A DNA stretch of 64,000 nt from Cytobacillus stercorigallinarum (GTDB lineage Bacteria; Bacillota; Bacilli; Bacillales; Cytobacillaceae): assembly GCF_014836495.1 (NCBI RefSeq), contig NZ_JACSQT010000008.1:124001-188000 (forward strand). Reading direction: 5' to 3'. The notes beneath the pieces were generated by a model that saw only the letters and a program-made list of their open reading frames with translations, ran no database searches and was not told the DNA's origin. Below, in pieces: positions 1 through 8,616 of this stretch. The position numbers were made by a program, and so were the translations under genes. Numbering within the stretch: position 1 is the stretch's first letter; each line of letters starts with the position of its first letter.

Positions 1-913
1 AGGGAGCTTAACGCTTCATACGGAAGATATCAATCAGATGTTGGATGCGGGCATCAGAGTCAAACCATTCTCACCTTTGAAGTATGGTTTTTTTAACCAG
101 AAATTTAATTTTAGAAATCACCGTAAGATTATCATCATTGATGGAGAGATCGGCTTTACAGGCGGATTGAATGTTGGAAATGAATATTTGGGAGAAGATA
201 AGCAAATTGGGTTTTGGCGAGATACTCATCTTTTATTAAAAGGTGAAGCTGTCTATATACTGCACACGATATTTTTATTAGATTGGGAATACGTTGCTGA
301 CGAAGAAGTATTGGACAAATATCGTAATGATAGGAAACCTGTACATAAGAAAGATGATGTGGTGGACGGGGCGCTTCAAGTCGTTGCTAGTGGACCAGAT
401 ACACAACAGGGAATTATGGGGGATTTTTATTATTCGATGATTTCGTCTGCTGATTATTCTGTATGGATTGCTACCCCTTACTTTGTACCAGATGAATCCA
501 TTCGGACGGCTTTAAGAGTGGCTGCGGCAAAAGGGATTGAAGTAAGAATTCTCGTTCCGGAAACGAATGATAGTTTTTTCACGCAATATGCTAGCCGTTC
601 TTATTTTTCTGAACTTCTTCGCTATGGAGTAGAGATCTATTCATATAAAAAAGGCTTCCTTCATCAAAAAATAATTATTATTGATGGGAATTTAGCCAGT
701 ATTGGGACTGCTAATATGGATATGAGAAGTTTTCATTTGAACTTCGAGGTGAATGTTTTTCTATATGGGACAAGTTCTATAAGAGATTTAGTTGCTCATT
801 ATGAAGATGATATGAAAGATAGTTTTAAAATAAGTCCGGTACAGTTTTATAAAAGAGGCTTAATTGAAAGAACAAAAGAGTCATTTGCGAGGTTATTCTC
901 TGGTGTACTTTAA
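1..913 (+). CDS. cls: Cardiolipin synthase, C-terminal part (5' end outside window)
   Basis: The frame is open from base 2, so the gene starts upstream of the window and about 304 codons are present. Two phospholipase D HKD motifs are visible: HRKIIIIDG followed by GFTGG near base 120, and HQKIIIIDG followed by SIGTANMDMRSF near base 664. This pair, with the GGLNVGNEYLG segment between the motifs, is typical of bacterial cardiolipin synthases, which condense two phosphatidylglycerols into cardiolipin at the membrane. The N-terminal membrane segments lie outside the window. The paralogue (ClsA or ClsB type) cannot be decided from this part. Confidence 0.93.
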   Translation, partial: GSLTLHTEDINQMLDAGIRVKPFSPLKYGFFNQKFNFRNHRKIIIIDGEIGFTGGLNVGNEYLGEDKQIGFWRDTHLLLKGEAVYILHTIFLLDWEYVADEEVLDKYRNDRKPVHKKDDVVDGALQVVASGPDTQQGIMGDFYYSMISSADYSVWIATPYFVPDESIRTALRVAAAKGIEVRILVPETNDSFFTQYASRSYFSELLRYGVEIYSYKKGFLHQKIIIIDGNLASIGTANMDMRSFHLNFEVNVFLYGTSSIRDLVAHYEDDMKDSFKISPVQFYKRGLIERTKESFARLFSGVL

Positions 914-1179
914 AGAATTCGCAATATGGTTTTGAACTGTTCGTAACCGTATGAAAGAATCGGAAGCTGGTTCTTAAAGGCAAAAAGCATCCATTCTTTC
1001 TTCGTTTTTTTCTGAACTGTTAGTAATATTTAAGATGTTAAATAGGGGAATAGGAATTTGCTCTAACCGCATCATTATTCTAAAGTTTTCTCAAATGGTT
1101 TCTTTATTTTTAAGCAAATGATTGTCGTTTTCGCTAACAATCCAATAGAATGAAGATATTAAATATTGGGGGTTCGCCA

Positions 1180-1464
1180 TTGGAACTTATTGCTAGTCTT
1201 ACTTATATAAAAGTTGTGCGCAAAATTGATTGGAATGTCCAGAAGTATGAGGAAATAGAAAGTGAAATCAAACTTTTCGATAAGAAAATTAAATGGAGTG
1301 AAGACGAAATTGATATTCATGCCGTTTTTGATATTTCATTTAGAGAATCGAAAAAAAAGCTAGGTACATTGTATTTACATACGAATCGTGGTGTGTATCC
1401 TTTTTATATGAGAGATGTACCTAAGCATTTTATCGAGCAATATCGCAATTTAATTAAAAAATGA
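1180..1464 (+). CDS. Hypothetical protein, about 94 aa
   Basis: I do not recognise this protein. It is charged and soluble, with no signal peptide or membrane segment. The frame can start at ATG 1150, but that codon has no ribosome binding site. The TTG at 1180 follows a TTGGGGG Shine-Dalgarno at 1166-1172 with good spacing, so I prefer it. It would give MELIASLTYIKV and so on. It stands alone between cls and the convergent tat operon, with about 115 bp of nothing recognisable before tatC. Confidence 0.55.
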   Translation: MELIASLTYIKVVRKIDWNVQKYEEIESEIKLFDKKIKWSEDEIDIHAVFDISFRESKKKLGTLYLHTNRGVYPFYMRDVPKHFIEQYRNLIKK

Positions 1465-1579
1465 CTAAAACTAAATACCTCATTATCCTTTTCCTTGTCA
1501 CTATAAGAGATTGTATTGCTTCTTACACCTATTTTAAAGTTACCCATAAGAAATGCCATCGTTTATAACGATCAATAAA

Positions 1580-2305
1580 TTACCCTTTATTCAACTCTGC
1601 TTCCATGACCAATCGTTTTCTATAGCTGATTTTTGACAGAAATAGTCCGAGTTCGTATAGTCCAATTAAAGGAAAGAGTACGAGTATTTGTGAGAAAAAG
1701 TCTGGTGGCGTAATGAGTGCAGAAACGATAGCGAGCACCACATAGGCGTATTTTCTAACAGACTTTAGCATTTCAGGGGATACGACTCCGATATTCGTGA
1801 GAAAGACTAATAATAAAGGAACTTCAAACAGAAACCCGAACGGAATAGTAGAAATCAATAAAAATGAGAAATATTCCCGAGCAGTAATCATCATAGAAAA
1901 ATTACTTTCGCCAAGATGCATGAGAAAGCCATAAATGGTTGGGAATACAACGAATAAGCCAAATGATAAGCCAATGGCAAAGCTACAAATAATTCCTGGA
2001 ATGAACATTATCGAGATTTTTGCTTCTTTATCATTTAAAGCAGGTCTAATAAATAGCCATGCTTGAAAAGCAATGAAGGGAAGGGAAATACCGAGGCTAA
2101 TGCTACCGGCAATCCCTGTGTAGAGTCTAATTACATCTAATGGCCCTAGCATGACGAGATCATAATCATTAGCTAGAATGGGAATAAGGTGGTTAATAAA
2201 CACTAAGCAAAGGATAAAACAAAAGGCAAAGAAGACAATCGATCGAATGAGCACTTTTCTTAAATCAGTTAAATGCTCTACTAGTGTTTGGTCATTATTC
2301 TCCAT
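1580..2305 (-). CDS. tatC: Sec-independent protein translocase TatC
   Basis: 241 aa with about six hydrophobic segments and the conserved N-terminal cytoplasmic stretch HLTDLRKVLIRSI that contacts twin-arginine signals. The family's P-rich loop near PLLLVFLTNIGVV and the C-terminal ALITPPDFFSQ segment are present. TatC is the membrane receptor for folded Tat substrates. A GGAGG ribosome binding site lies 8 bases before ATG 2305. It is the last gene of an operon (subunit 3, GMC oxidoreductase, tatA, tatC), 23 bp after tatA. This suggests a dedicated TatAC pair for the twin-arginine protein encoded at the operon's start, as B. subtilis dedicates TatAdCd to PhoD. Confidence 0.96.
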   Translation of the reverse strand: MENNDQTLVEHLTDLRKVLIRSIVFFAFCFILCLVFINHLIPILANDYDLVMLGPLDVIRLYTGIAGSISLGISLPFIAFQAWLFIRPALNDKEAKISIMFIPGIICSFAIGLSFGLFVVFPTIYGFLMHLGESNFSMMITAREYFSFLLISTIPFGFLFEVPLLLVFLTNIGVVSPEMLKSVRKYAYVVLAIVSALITPPDFFSQILVLFPLIGLYELGLFLSKISYRKRLVMEAELNKG

Positions 2306-2328
2306 TTTTCAAGCCTCCATCTCAGATG

Positions 2329-2535
2329 TTATTTAGATTCCTCTTCATTTTTTGCAGCTACTGTTAATGTTTCCTTCTCACTATCGTCCATAATTTCTTT
2401 TGTCGATTTTTTAAATTCAGCTAATGTCTTTCCGAAAGCTGAGCCAATTTCAGGTAGTTTTTTAGGTCCAAAGATAATTAAGGTGATGACAAGGATAATG
2501 ATTAAACCTGGTATACCGATATTTGTTAACCCCAT
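2329..2535 (-). CDS. tatA: Twin-arginine translocase subunit TatA
   Basis: 68 aa: one N-terminal membrane helix (about residues 5-22), the [10 protein letters not shown] hinge motif and an amphipathic helix ([18 protein letters not shown]), then a charged tail. This is the standard TatA/TatE layout. TatA oligomerises to form the protein-conducting part of the translocase. An AGGAAAGGGG ribosome binding site precedes ATG 2535. It lies 25 bp after the GMC oxidoreductase gene and 23 bp before tatC, all on the minus strand. Confidence 0.95.
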   Translation of the reverse strand: MGLTNIGIPGLIIILVITLIIFGPKKLPEIGSAFGKTLAEFKKSTKEIMDDSEKETLTVAAKNEEESK

Positions 2536-2560
2536 TGCAATTCAACCCCTTTCCTACTAG

Positions 2561-4270
2561 TTAGGCGAGCATGCCACCTTCTTTGCTATATTTGAGGATG
2601 CCTTCTGCCGCTCTGAATGCGAGTGCACCAACTGTTGCCGTTGGATTATAGCCCCCATTATGTGCAAAGGCAGATGCACCTACTACAAATACATTCTCAG
2701 CATCCCACATTTGCAGATAATTATTAACAGCAGATGTTTCTGGTTCAGCCCCCATAATGACACCACCAGTATTATGAGTTGTTTGATATGGCACAATATC
2801 ATAACTTTCAAGATTCGAACGTTCGTTTACTTTATCTGCGCCCATCTCAAGCATAATTTGATCTGCAATTTTGCCGATATAGTTATAAAGCTCTCGATCT
2901 TGTTTGGTAAAGTCGTAAGTTAGGCGAAGCAATGGTAGACCATAAGCATCTTTGTACGTCGGATCAAGATCCATAAAATTATGTTGTACAGGCATAGAAG
3001 CACCTTGAGTTCCAATATTGAGTGATCTTGTAAAATACTTAATTGATTGTGCCTTAAATTCAGCTCCCCAATTTGGTGTACCAGATGGAACGGTATTTGA
3101 GCCAATCGGTCGGTTACCTGATTGATTAATGGAGATAGAGCCGCCATGGATAAAGTTTAAATCCGAGTGATCAAAGTTATCCCCATTATAATCATCAATT
3201 GTTGCACCTAGTGCTCCTGCCCCCATAAAAGTGTTAAAGCGTTCTTCTTCAAAAAAGCCTGTAGAACCAGGGAGAATTTGATAACAATAGTTTTTGCCAA
3301 TCACACCAGACCCGTTTTCAGGGTTATAGGCTTTGCCTATTTTTGAATGTAGAAGTAGTTTCGTATTATTCATGACATAGCTCGTAAGTACAACTGTATC
3401 AGCCGGTTGAATGAATTCTTCTTTCGTTAATACATCTACGAATTTCACACCGGTTGCTTTTCCACCTTCATGGATGATTTCAGTTACATTAGCAAAATTG
3501 CGTATATCTACATTGCCTGTTTCCTTAGCAAAAGGAATGACAGCAACAGTTGGATCTGCCTTTGCACCGTATTCACAACCAAAGCGTTCACAAAATGCAC
3601 AATATTGACAGTTAGCAATTTTCGCACCGTACATGTTCTCATATGGTTCACTTAAATTAGCTGAAGGCATATGATACGGATGCATACCTAATGAAGTTGT
3701 TGCATCTTTAAAGCGTTTGGTTAATGGTGTCTCTTTCATCGGTGGTGTCGGATATGGATTGGAACGTTCCGGTCCAAAGTGAGCTTCTTCACCACTAATC
3801 CCAGCGACTTTCTCATATTTATCAAAGTATGGTTCTAATTCGTCGTATGTAATGCCCCAATCCTGAATTTGTAATCCTTTGATTTTACTTTCACCGTATT
3901 TTTCAATTGTTTTTGATCGTATTTCAAAATCATAGGGCAAAAAGCGGAAGGATTGGCCGTTCCAGTGAACACCAGAACCACCAGAGCCTTCACCTAATAG
4001 GAAAGAACCAAGTTGACGCATTGGAAGGGCTCTTTCCTTTTGATTATTACGGAAAGTCAAACTTTCTTTTGATAAATCTTGCATTAATTCATAACGAATA
4101 GCATAACGAAGCTCATCGTGTACGACATAATAATCTTTCAAGCCTCTTTCTTTACCTCGTTCTAATCCAACAACCTTTAATCCTTCCTTACCAAGCTCGG
4201 CAGCAATAATGCTACCAGCCCAGCCCATACCGACGATGACGACATCGGTTTTAGGTAATTTTTCAGCCAT
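2561..4270 (-). CDS. GMC-family FAD-dependent oxidoreductase (gluconate 2-dehydrogenase-like large subunit)
   Basis: 569 aa. The N-terminal FAD-binding Rossmann motif is VIVGMGWAGS (G-x-G-x-x-G). The C-terminal GMC signatures HNTGGVIMG and NPTATVGALAFRAAEGI are present, with catalytic His/Asn candidates there. A Cys cluster, CQYCAFCERFGC, lies near residue 225. The FAD-glucose dehydrogenase subfamily binds an Fe-S cluster through similarly grouped cysteines, so electron transfer to a partner is plausible, but that is inference. An AGGAGG site 8 bases before ATG 4270 sets the start; an upstream in-frame GTG at 4294 has none. The preceding gene is its usual partner, subunit 3 with a twin-arginine signal. 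This protein has no signal of its own and may be exported by hitch-hiking. The substrate is unknown, probably a sugar or sugar acid. Confidence 0.9.
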   Translation of the reverse strand: MAEKLPKTDVVIVGMGWAGSIIAAELGKEGLKVVGLERGKERGLKDYYVVHDELRYAIRYELMQDLSKESLTFRNNQKERALPMRQLGSFLLGEGSGGSGVHWNGQSFRFLPYDFEIRSKTIEKYGESKIKGLQIQDWGITYDELEPYFDKYEKVAGISGEEAHFGPERSNPYPTPPMKETPLTKRFKDATTSLGMHPYHMPSANLSEPYENMYGAKIANCQYCAFCERFGCEYGAKADPTVAVIPFAKETGNVDIRNFANVTEIIHEGGKATGVKFVDVLTKEEFIQPADTVVLTSYVMNNTKLLLHSKIGKAYNPENGSGVIGKNYCYQILPGSTGFFEEERFNTFMGAGALGATIDDYNGDNFDHSDLNFIHGGSISINQSGNRPIGSNTVPSGTPNWGAEFKAQSIKYFTRSLNIGTQGASMPVQHNFMDLDPTYKDAYGLPLLRLTYDFTKQDRELYNYIGKIADQIMLEMGADKVNERSNLESYDIVPYQTTHNTGGVIMGAEPETSAVNNYLQMWDAENVFVVGASAFAHNGGYNPTATVGALAFRAAEGILKYSKEGGMLA

Positions 4271-4294
4271 TGTATATCCTCCTGTTTCATCCAC

Positions 4295-5044
4295 TTATTT
4301 TGTATAAGAATGTAGGGCTTGTGGTTTAATTTCCATAAATTCTTCTGATTCAATTTTGTCGTAATAACTCATTTGATGGCCTGGATAGTTTTTCATTTTC
4401 CAGCCTTCCATATTGATATTTCCACCATAAGCAGGGTCAGCATATACGCCTTCAATCGTTGCTGCTCGAAGAATATTAAAGAAAGTTTTGGATGTTACTC
4501 CTTTGAGCTCAACTTCATCATTTTGGAAGGAAGTTAAGATAGCATCTTGTTCTTCTCCTTCTAAGTCAGGGAAATTCTTCTCGTGTTTTTCATTGGCTAC
4601 TTTTTGCAGTGCCTTTATCCCGGTATCGAACACTTCATGCCTCTTAAGAGGGGATTGATAACCTTGGAAATTAGATCCTGGAAAGAAAGGTCCCTGCATA
4701 TATTCACGAGCGTTGTTCCCCCAAGAACCAGCGAGCGAGTGATCAATATAATAGGCAACGCCCAATTCATCAGCACCTGGACCGTTATCATCGCTTGGGA
4801 AAATTCTTTCAGAAGCAGCCACTAGAACGGCAAACATTTCAGGGTTTGTAAAATAAAGAGGTGCTTGTAGATAGCTGGTTCCTTGATGTTCCCCTTGGGT
4901 ATTTGTACTTTCTTGCTCATCATTCATATTGGCCCCAATGAGCCCACCGATAATTCCTCCACCGACAAGTCCACCTGCTACGTATCCAGAATTTCTAATA
5001 AAGCGCCTTCTTGACATTTTCTTTTCAGAGTGTTGTTCAGCCAT
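4295..5044 (-). CDS. Gluconate 2-dehydrogenase subunit 3 family protein with twin-arginine signal
   Basis: 249 aa. The N terminus has a Tat signal: SRRRFIRNSG followed by a Gly/Ala-rich hydrophobic stretch (residues about 10-40). The rest matches the gluconate 2-dehydrogenase subunit 3 family, the small partner of GMC dehydrogenases that helps folding and export of the FAD subunit. An AGGAGG site about 10 bases before ATG 5044 fixes the start; an upstream in-frame codon at 5092 has none. It is the first gene of the operon with the GMC dehydrogenase and tatAC, an order that links enzyme and exporter. The electron acceptor is not encoded nearby. Confidence 0.88.
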   Translation of the reverse strand: MAEQHSEKKMSRRRFIRNSGYVAGGLVGGGIIGGLIGANMNDEQESTNTQGEHQGTSYLQAPLYFTNPEMFAVLVAASERIFPSDDNGPGADELGVAYYIDHSLAGSWGNNAREYMQGPFFPGSNFQGYQSPLKRHEVFDTGIKALQKVANEKHEKNFPDLEGEEQDAILTSFQNDEVELKGVTSKTFFNILRAATIEGVYADPAYGGNINMEGWKMKNYPGHQMSYYDKIESEEFMEIKPQALHSYTK

Positions 5045-5120
5045 TCGTAAAAAACCTCCTTTTTTTCGTATTATGTTTATAAAGTGTTCCAATTATCCAG
5101 ATTTATTCATTTTTGGATAT

Positions 5121-5149
5121 AAAAAAATGACAGAAAGTAATCTGTCATT
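5121..5149 (-). terminator. Intrinsic terminator
   Basis: On the minus strand the stem AATGACAGA / TCTGTCATT is followed by seven T residues. It sits just downstream of the Bax-inhibitor-1 gene, before the subunit 3 gene. Confidence 0.8.
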
Positions 5150-5157
5150 GTGGTTTG

Positions 5158-5793
5158 TTATTTTCTATCTTTCAGTAAACCAATTAATCTAAGTAAGTTA
5201 AGGAAGAGATTAATAAAATCTAAATACAAATTTAAAGTATAAGTAGGGATTTGGCTTTTTTTGATACCATATTTTTTTAAACGATTAAAATCATATAGAA
5301 TATAGCCACTGAATATAAGGACACCTATAAAAGAATAAATGAGTAATGAAGTGTCATCTAATGGCCAAAAGATTCGTAGGATGGCTATGATAATAAAGGC
5401 AAGTAATGCCACTGATAATATACCGCCTAAAAAACTAAAATCCTTCTTTGTAATAGTGGCATAACTGGCAATGAAAATAAAAATGATGGTTGTTGCTATG
5501 AGCGTCATTAGTATGGTTTGCATACCAATTGAAGACACATATTGATGTATAATTGGATAAATAGACAAACCAGATATGAAAGTAAATAAGAATAAGAAAA
5601 AGTAAGAAATGCCCTTTTTTCGTCTGAGAAAAAAAGCAATGATTAACATAATTACTTCAATAATTTTGATTGGGAGAAAATACTGGCTTGGAACAACTGT
5701 ACCAAGGAAGACCCCAATAGTAGCAATAGCAAGAGAGACCATAAAAATAAAAATAACACGACGGAAATATTGTTTTTGAATAGATGATAGCAT
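5158..5793 (-). CDS. yetJ: Bax inhibitor-1/YccA family membrane protein (YetJ-like)
   Basis: 211 aa with about seven hydrophobic segments. The C terminus carries the family hallmarks GYILYDFNRLKK and LYLDFINLFLNLLRLIG, with the paired aspartates that form the pH-sensitive latch in the calcium-leak channel YetJ of B. subtilis. It probably conducts calcium at the plasma membrane. The gene stands alone, with its own terminator, between the Tat operon and a 51-bp repeat array. The symbol is by family resemblance, not proven orthology. Confidence 0.85.
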   Translation of the reverse strand: MLSSIQKQYFRRVIFIFMVSLAIATIGVFLGTVVPSQYFLPIKIIEVIMLIIAFFLRRKKGISYFFLFLFTFISGLSIYPIIHQYVSSIGMQTILMTLIATTIIFIFIASYATITKKDFSFLGGILSVALLAFIIIAILRIFWPLDDTSLLIYSFIGVLIFSGYILYDFNRLKKYGIKKSQIPTYTLNLYLDFINLFLNLLRLIGLLKDRK

Positions 5794-5892
5794 TGGATCA
5801 CTTCTTTCTATATGGGCTGACTGTGTCTGATTGGTTATCTTTTTAAACTTGTTTCAGTTTTTGCTCTAATCTTATCATATTGTTTGCCTTAG

Positions 5893-6292
5893 GTAATTTT
5901 ATTGACCCGTTTCAGCTTGAATGGAACAAATATATGTCCATGGCAGTATTATTGACCCGTTTCAGCTTGAAACGAATCAAATATTTGTCTATGGGGGTAT
6001 TAATGCCTCGTTTCTACTTGAATCGAATCAAATATTTGTCTATGGGGGTATTAATGCCTCGTTTCAGCTTGAATCGAATCAAATATTTGTCCATGAGGGT
6101 ATTAATGCCTCGTTTCAGCTTGAATTGAATCAAACTTTTGTCCATGGCGGTATTAATGCCTCGTTTCAGTTTGAAACGAATCAAACTTTTGTCCATGGCG
6201 GTATTAATGACTCATTTCAGCTTAAAACAAATCAAATTTTTGTCTCATGGCAGTATTAATGCCTCGTTTCGGTTTCACCCATGATTCAAACT
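5893..6292 (+). repeat. 51-bp tandem repeat array 1 (about 7 full units plus partials)
   Basis: Units of 51 bp run in phase from about 5893 to 6292. Each contains the blocks ATGCCTCGTTTCAGCTTGA, ATCGAATCAAA and TTTGTCCATGG. Outer copies diverge (ATTGACCCGTTTC at the left, CTCATTTC and CGGTTTC at the right). Because 51 is a multiple of three, several frames stay open on both strands, giving spurious repeat peptides. No ribosome binding site precedes any of them, so I treat the array as non-coding. It lies between the yetJ-like gene and mscL. The second array at 55.5 kb has the same period and related blocks. Confidence 0.88.
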
Positions 6293-6295
6293 CAA

Positions 6296-6540
6296 CTAAA
6301 AACACAAAAAACACAGCAGCAAAAGCTCACTGTGTTTTAGATTTACCTATTATTCACCTGAAACGAATGGAAGTAAAGCGATATCGATTTGACCGTTATT
6401 ACAAGTTTTGCCGTGGTTGCTACGGTTATGATCATATGTTGTTTAATCTGATTATTGTTGCCACCATATTGAATCGATTTACCTTGTGGGTCTCGGGCAT
6501 GTCTTTATGCCCACTCATATAAATACATTCTAGTTTTTAT
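6296..6540. other. Intergenic stretch downstream of mscL, no firm gene
   Basis: A hairpin AAACACAG / CTGTGTTT at about 6308-6338 is followed on the minus strand by T-rich sequence and could terminate mscL transcripts. On the minus strand two adjoining open stretches (RHARDPQGKSIQYGGNN, then DHNRSNHGKTCNNGQIDIA in another frame) look weakly coding and could be a frame-shifted small-gene relic. I cannot identify it. Confidence 0.3.
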
Positions 6541-6969
6541 TTAGGACTCATGATTTCTTTTGGTTATATCAAGTGAATTCTGCTGTTGTTTTTGCAACAA
6601 GTCACGAATTTCGATTAGTAATTCTTCTTTTGCATCTTTTTCTGGCGGTTCAGGTGTAGTTTCCTCTTCTTCTTTCTTCCGTATTCTTTTATTCATAAAT
6701 TGGACAAAAAGGAAAATGGAAAAAGCGACAATTAAAAAGTCGAAAACGGTTTGAATAAATTGTCCATATAGGATAACGGATTCCCCAAATGGAGGGGAAT
6801 AGGAGAGATTTGTGAAATCAACTCCACCGATAAAGATTCCAAGGATTGGCATAATTAGATCGTTCACTAGAGAAGTAACGATTTTTCCAAAAGCAGTCCC
6901 TATGATGACCCCGATGGCTAGATCTAACACATTGCCTTTCATAGCAAATTTCTTAAATTCTTGTAACAT
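6541..6969 (-). CDS. mscL: Large-conductance mechanosensitive channel MscL
   Basis: 142 aa. The N-terminal [20 protein letters not shown] and the pore helix [18 protein letters not shown] are diagnostic. A second membrane helix and a charged C-terminal cytoplasmic bundle (ending NHES) follow. MscL opens under extreme membrane tension to release solutes in hypo-osmotic shock. The start is ATG 6969, preceded by a GGAGGG ribosome binding site; an in-frame extension to 7035 has none and would add a non-homologous leader. Confidence 0.97.
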   Translation of the reverse strand: MLQEFKKFAMKGNVLDLAIGVIIGTAFGKIVTSLVNDLIMPILGIFIGGVDFTNLSYSPPFGESVILYGQFIQTVFDFLIVAFSIFLFVQFMNKRIRKKEEEETTPEPPEKDAKEELLIEIRDLLQKQQQNSLDITKRNHES

Positions 6970-7204
6970 AGCAAAAATCCCTCCAAATCTTATGTTGAAT
7001 TCGTTAAGAAACATTGTATATAAATATTTAAACATAGTAAACAGGAGAAATCAGGACATTAAGTTTACTTTACGATTATTTATTCTGTTTGTAGTATTGT
7101 TTCAGATTTGTTACAATTTAGAATGTCAATAATGAACTTTATGATAGCTTAAATAAAATTGACGACTAGTCTTTTATAAAAAATGACTTTACTTAGAATA
7201 TAAG

Positions 7205-7229
7205 CACTTGGCAAGAGCCAAGTGATTTT
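7205..7229 (+). terminator. Hairpin with T-run in the 5' leader of the lipoprotein gene
   Basis: A perfect stem CACTTGGC / GCCAAGTG with an AAGA loop is followed by ATTTTTG, 20 bp upstream of the lipoprotein start codon. No plus-strand gene precedes it, so it may act as a leader attenuator rather than a gene-end terminator. Confidence 0.6.
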
Positions 7230-7248
7230 TGTTGATAGGGAGATTTAA

Positions 7249-8328
7249 ATGAAGAAATATTTATATATATTAATGTTAACTACCCTCATGTCTGGTTGCA
7301 TGAATGAGTCAAAGGTGAACAAACAAGAAATGGAGCCAAGTTCAACTGTTGCTCATGAAGTGGATGAAGTAGAAAAACAACAGGTGGCAGTGCTTAAAGA
7401 AAATGCAATTTACGAAACAACAATGATGGATGGGGAAAAAAGCTATGAAGTATATATTTCCTCAAATCAAAATGATAGTAGTCAATATTCATTTTTTGTT
7501 GCGGAAGAGAATGGTAAAATGGCATATAGCCAAGAGCTTTCCTATGAAAAATTCAATAAAAATAATATCTATTCACTGAATACAAATAAACAATCTCTTA
7601 TTATATTATCACTTGAAAAAAGTGAGGAAGTTTCGTCACTTCGTGTTATTTCAATCGACCAAGGAATATTGAAAGAGGTACCGATTGAAGGGGGAGAATT
7701 GCTTAACTTAACAGATAGAAAACTTAAATCCTTAAGTCAAAATATCCTCCAATCAGCCTATCCGGTTAATCAAAATGAGTCAATTTTTCTCAGCTGGGAA
7801 TTACAAACAGATCCATTAGTCCTTTCACTTCATGATGAAGCAACAGTAACTGAAGATTCTGGTGCTTATCAAACATTATTAGATTTGTCTTGGATAGATA
7901 TTTGGAGCGAGACAGAAGAAGTGTTTTATCCTTATGAAAATATTGAGTTGACTAAAGAAGTGATTGAAAGAGCGAAAATGGGCATACCTATGGGTGGCCC
8001 TTATCCGATTGGTACGAACATCGAAGACATTAAAAAATCTAATCCTTATTTTATTCAAGAGGGAATCCTTCATGGACAACAGTATTTAATGTATCCAGAA
8101 ACAATCTATTTCTATAACCGAGAAGATGGAGCTGTATCTACTGTTGCCATCCCTGGGGAAAGATTACAATCTTCATTAGAAGATCTCAAGAAGTTATTAG
8201 GAAATCCAGTTAGACAAGAAGAGGAGAACGGGGTAATCTATTCTGAGTTTCTTGCAGATAAATATGTCATTAAAACTTATGCGAATGAATCAGGGGATAT
8301 TAAGCAACTCTCTTTAAGCAAGCAGTAA
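7249..8328 (+). CDS. Lipoprotein with a C-terminal DUF4309-like domain
   Basis: 359 aa. A lipoprotein signal peptide ends in the lipobox LMSGC, with Cys at residue 17, so the protein should be anchored to the outer face of the membrane. The last about 110 residues (GPYPIGTNIEDIKKSNPYF through IPGERLQSSLEDLKKLLGNP) resemble the DUF4309 domain of YjgB-type Bacillus proteins. The middle is unremarkable. An AGGGAG site precedes ATG 7249. It is a single gene with a hairpin in its leader. Its function is unknown. Confidence 0.8.
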   Translation: MKKYLYILMLTTLMSGCMNESKVNKQEMEPSSTVAHEVDEVEKQQVAVLKENAIYETTMMDGEKSYEVYISSNQNDSSQYSFFVAEENGKMAYSQELSYEKFNKNNIYSLNTNKQSLIILSLEKSEEVSSLRVISIDQGILKEVPIEGGELLNLTDRKLKSLSQNILQSAYPVNQNESIFLSWELQTDPLVLSLHDEATVTEDSGAYQTLLDLSWIDIWSETEEVFYPYENIELTKEVIERAKMGIPMGGPYPIGTNIEDIKKSNPYFIQEGILHGQQYLMYPETIYFYNREDGAVSTVAIPGERLQSSLEDLKKLLGNPVRQEEENGVIYSEFLADKYVIKTYANESGDIKQLSLSKQ

Positions 8329-8576
8329 AAACGCTATATTTCGATCAATAGGTAGGCTGTGAAAATTTTAAAAATAAGATAGTAGCAGCCTATTTGTGCT
8401 GCCTAAATCCAAAAGGTCAAAGAGAGATGAGCGCTTCACCATAGTCTGAATCACAAACAGCAGTGTCCCATCAGAAGGAAAGAAAAGCCATAAAGTATGA
8501 TTCACAAAAACCCAGAATGCAAAGCGTGTAATCAAAATCTAAAAGAAAATGCCCCCAAAAAAATTCACGAAAGTAG

Positions 8577-8602
8577 ACCCAAACGATATCGTTCGGGTCT
8601 GA
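8577..8602 (-). terminator. Possible terminator of the aminopeptidase gene
   Basis: The dyad GACCCGAACG / CGTTTGGGTC lies just after the aminopeptidase stop codon. The T-rich tract on the minus strand follows only about 13 bases later, so this is a weak candidate. Confidence 0.4.
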
Positions 8603-8616
8603 TTGTTAATTCATTA

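Noticed and set aside
5880..6292. Array 1 as a CRISPR or as a repeat protein gene
   Set aside because: There are no unique spacers between the repeats, the units abut directly, no cas genes are nearby, and no frame has a ribosome binding site.
6340..6540. Small coat-like protein on the minus strand before mscL's end
   Set aside because: The two open stretches are in different frames, have no convincing start or ribosome binding site, and match no family I can name.
7160..7185. Possible promoter TTGACG with TATAAA before the lipoprotein gene
   Set aside because: The spacer is only 11 bp, too short for sigma-A.
8330..8576. Possible gene between the lipoprotein and the aminopeptidase
   Set aside because: Only short frames without ribosome binding sites are present. 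I see no coding pattern and no structured RNA.
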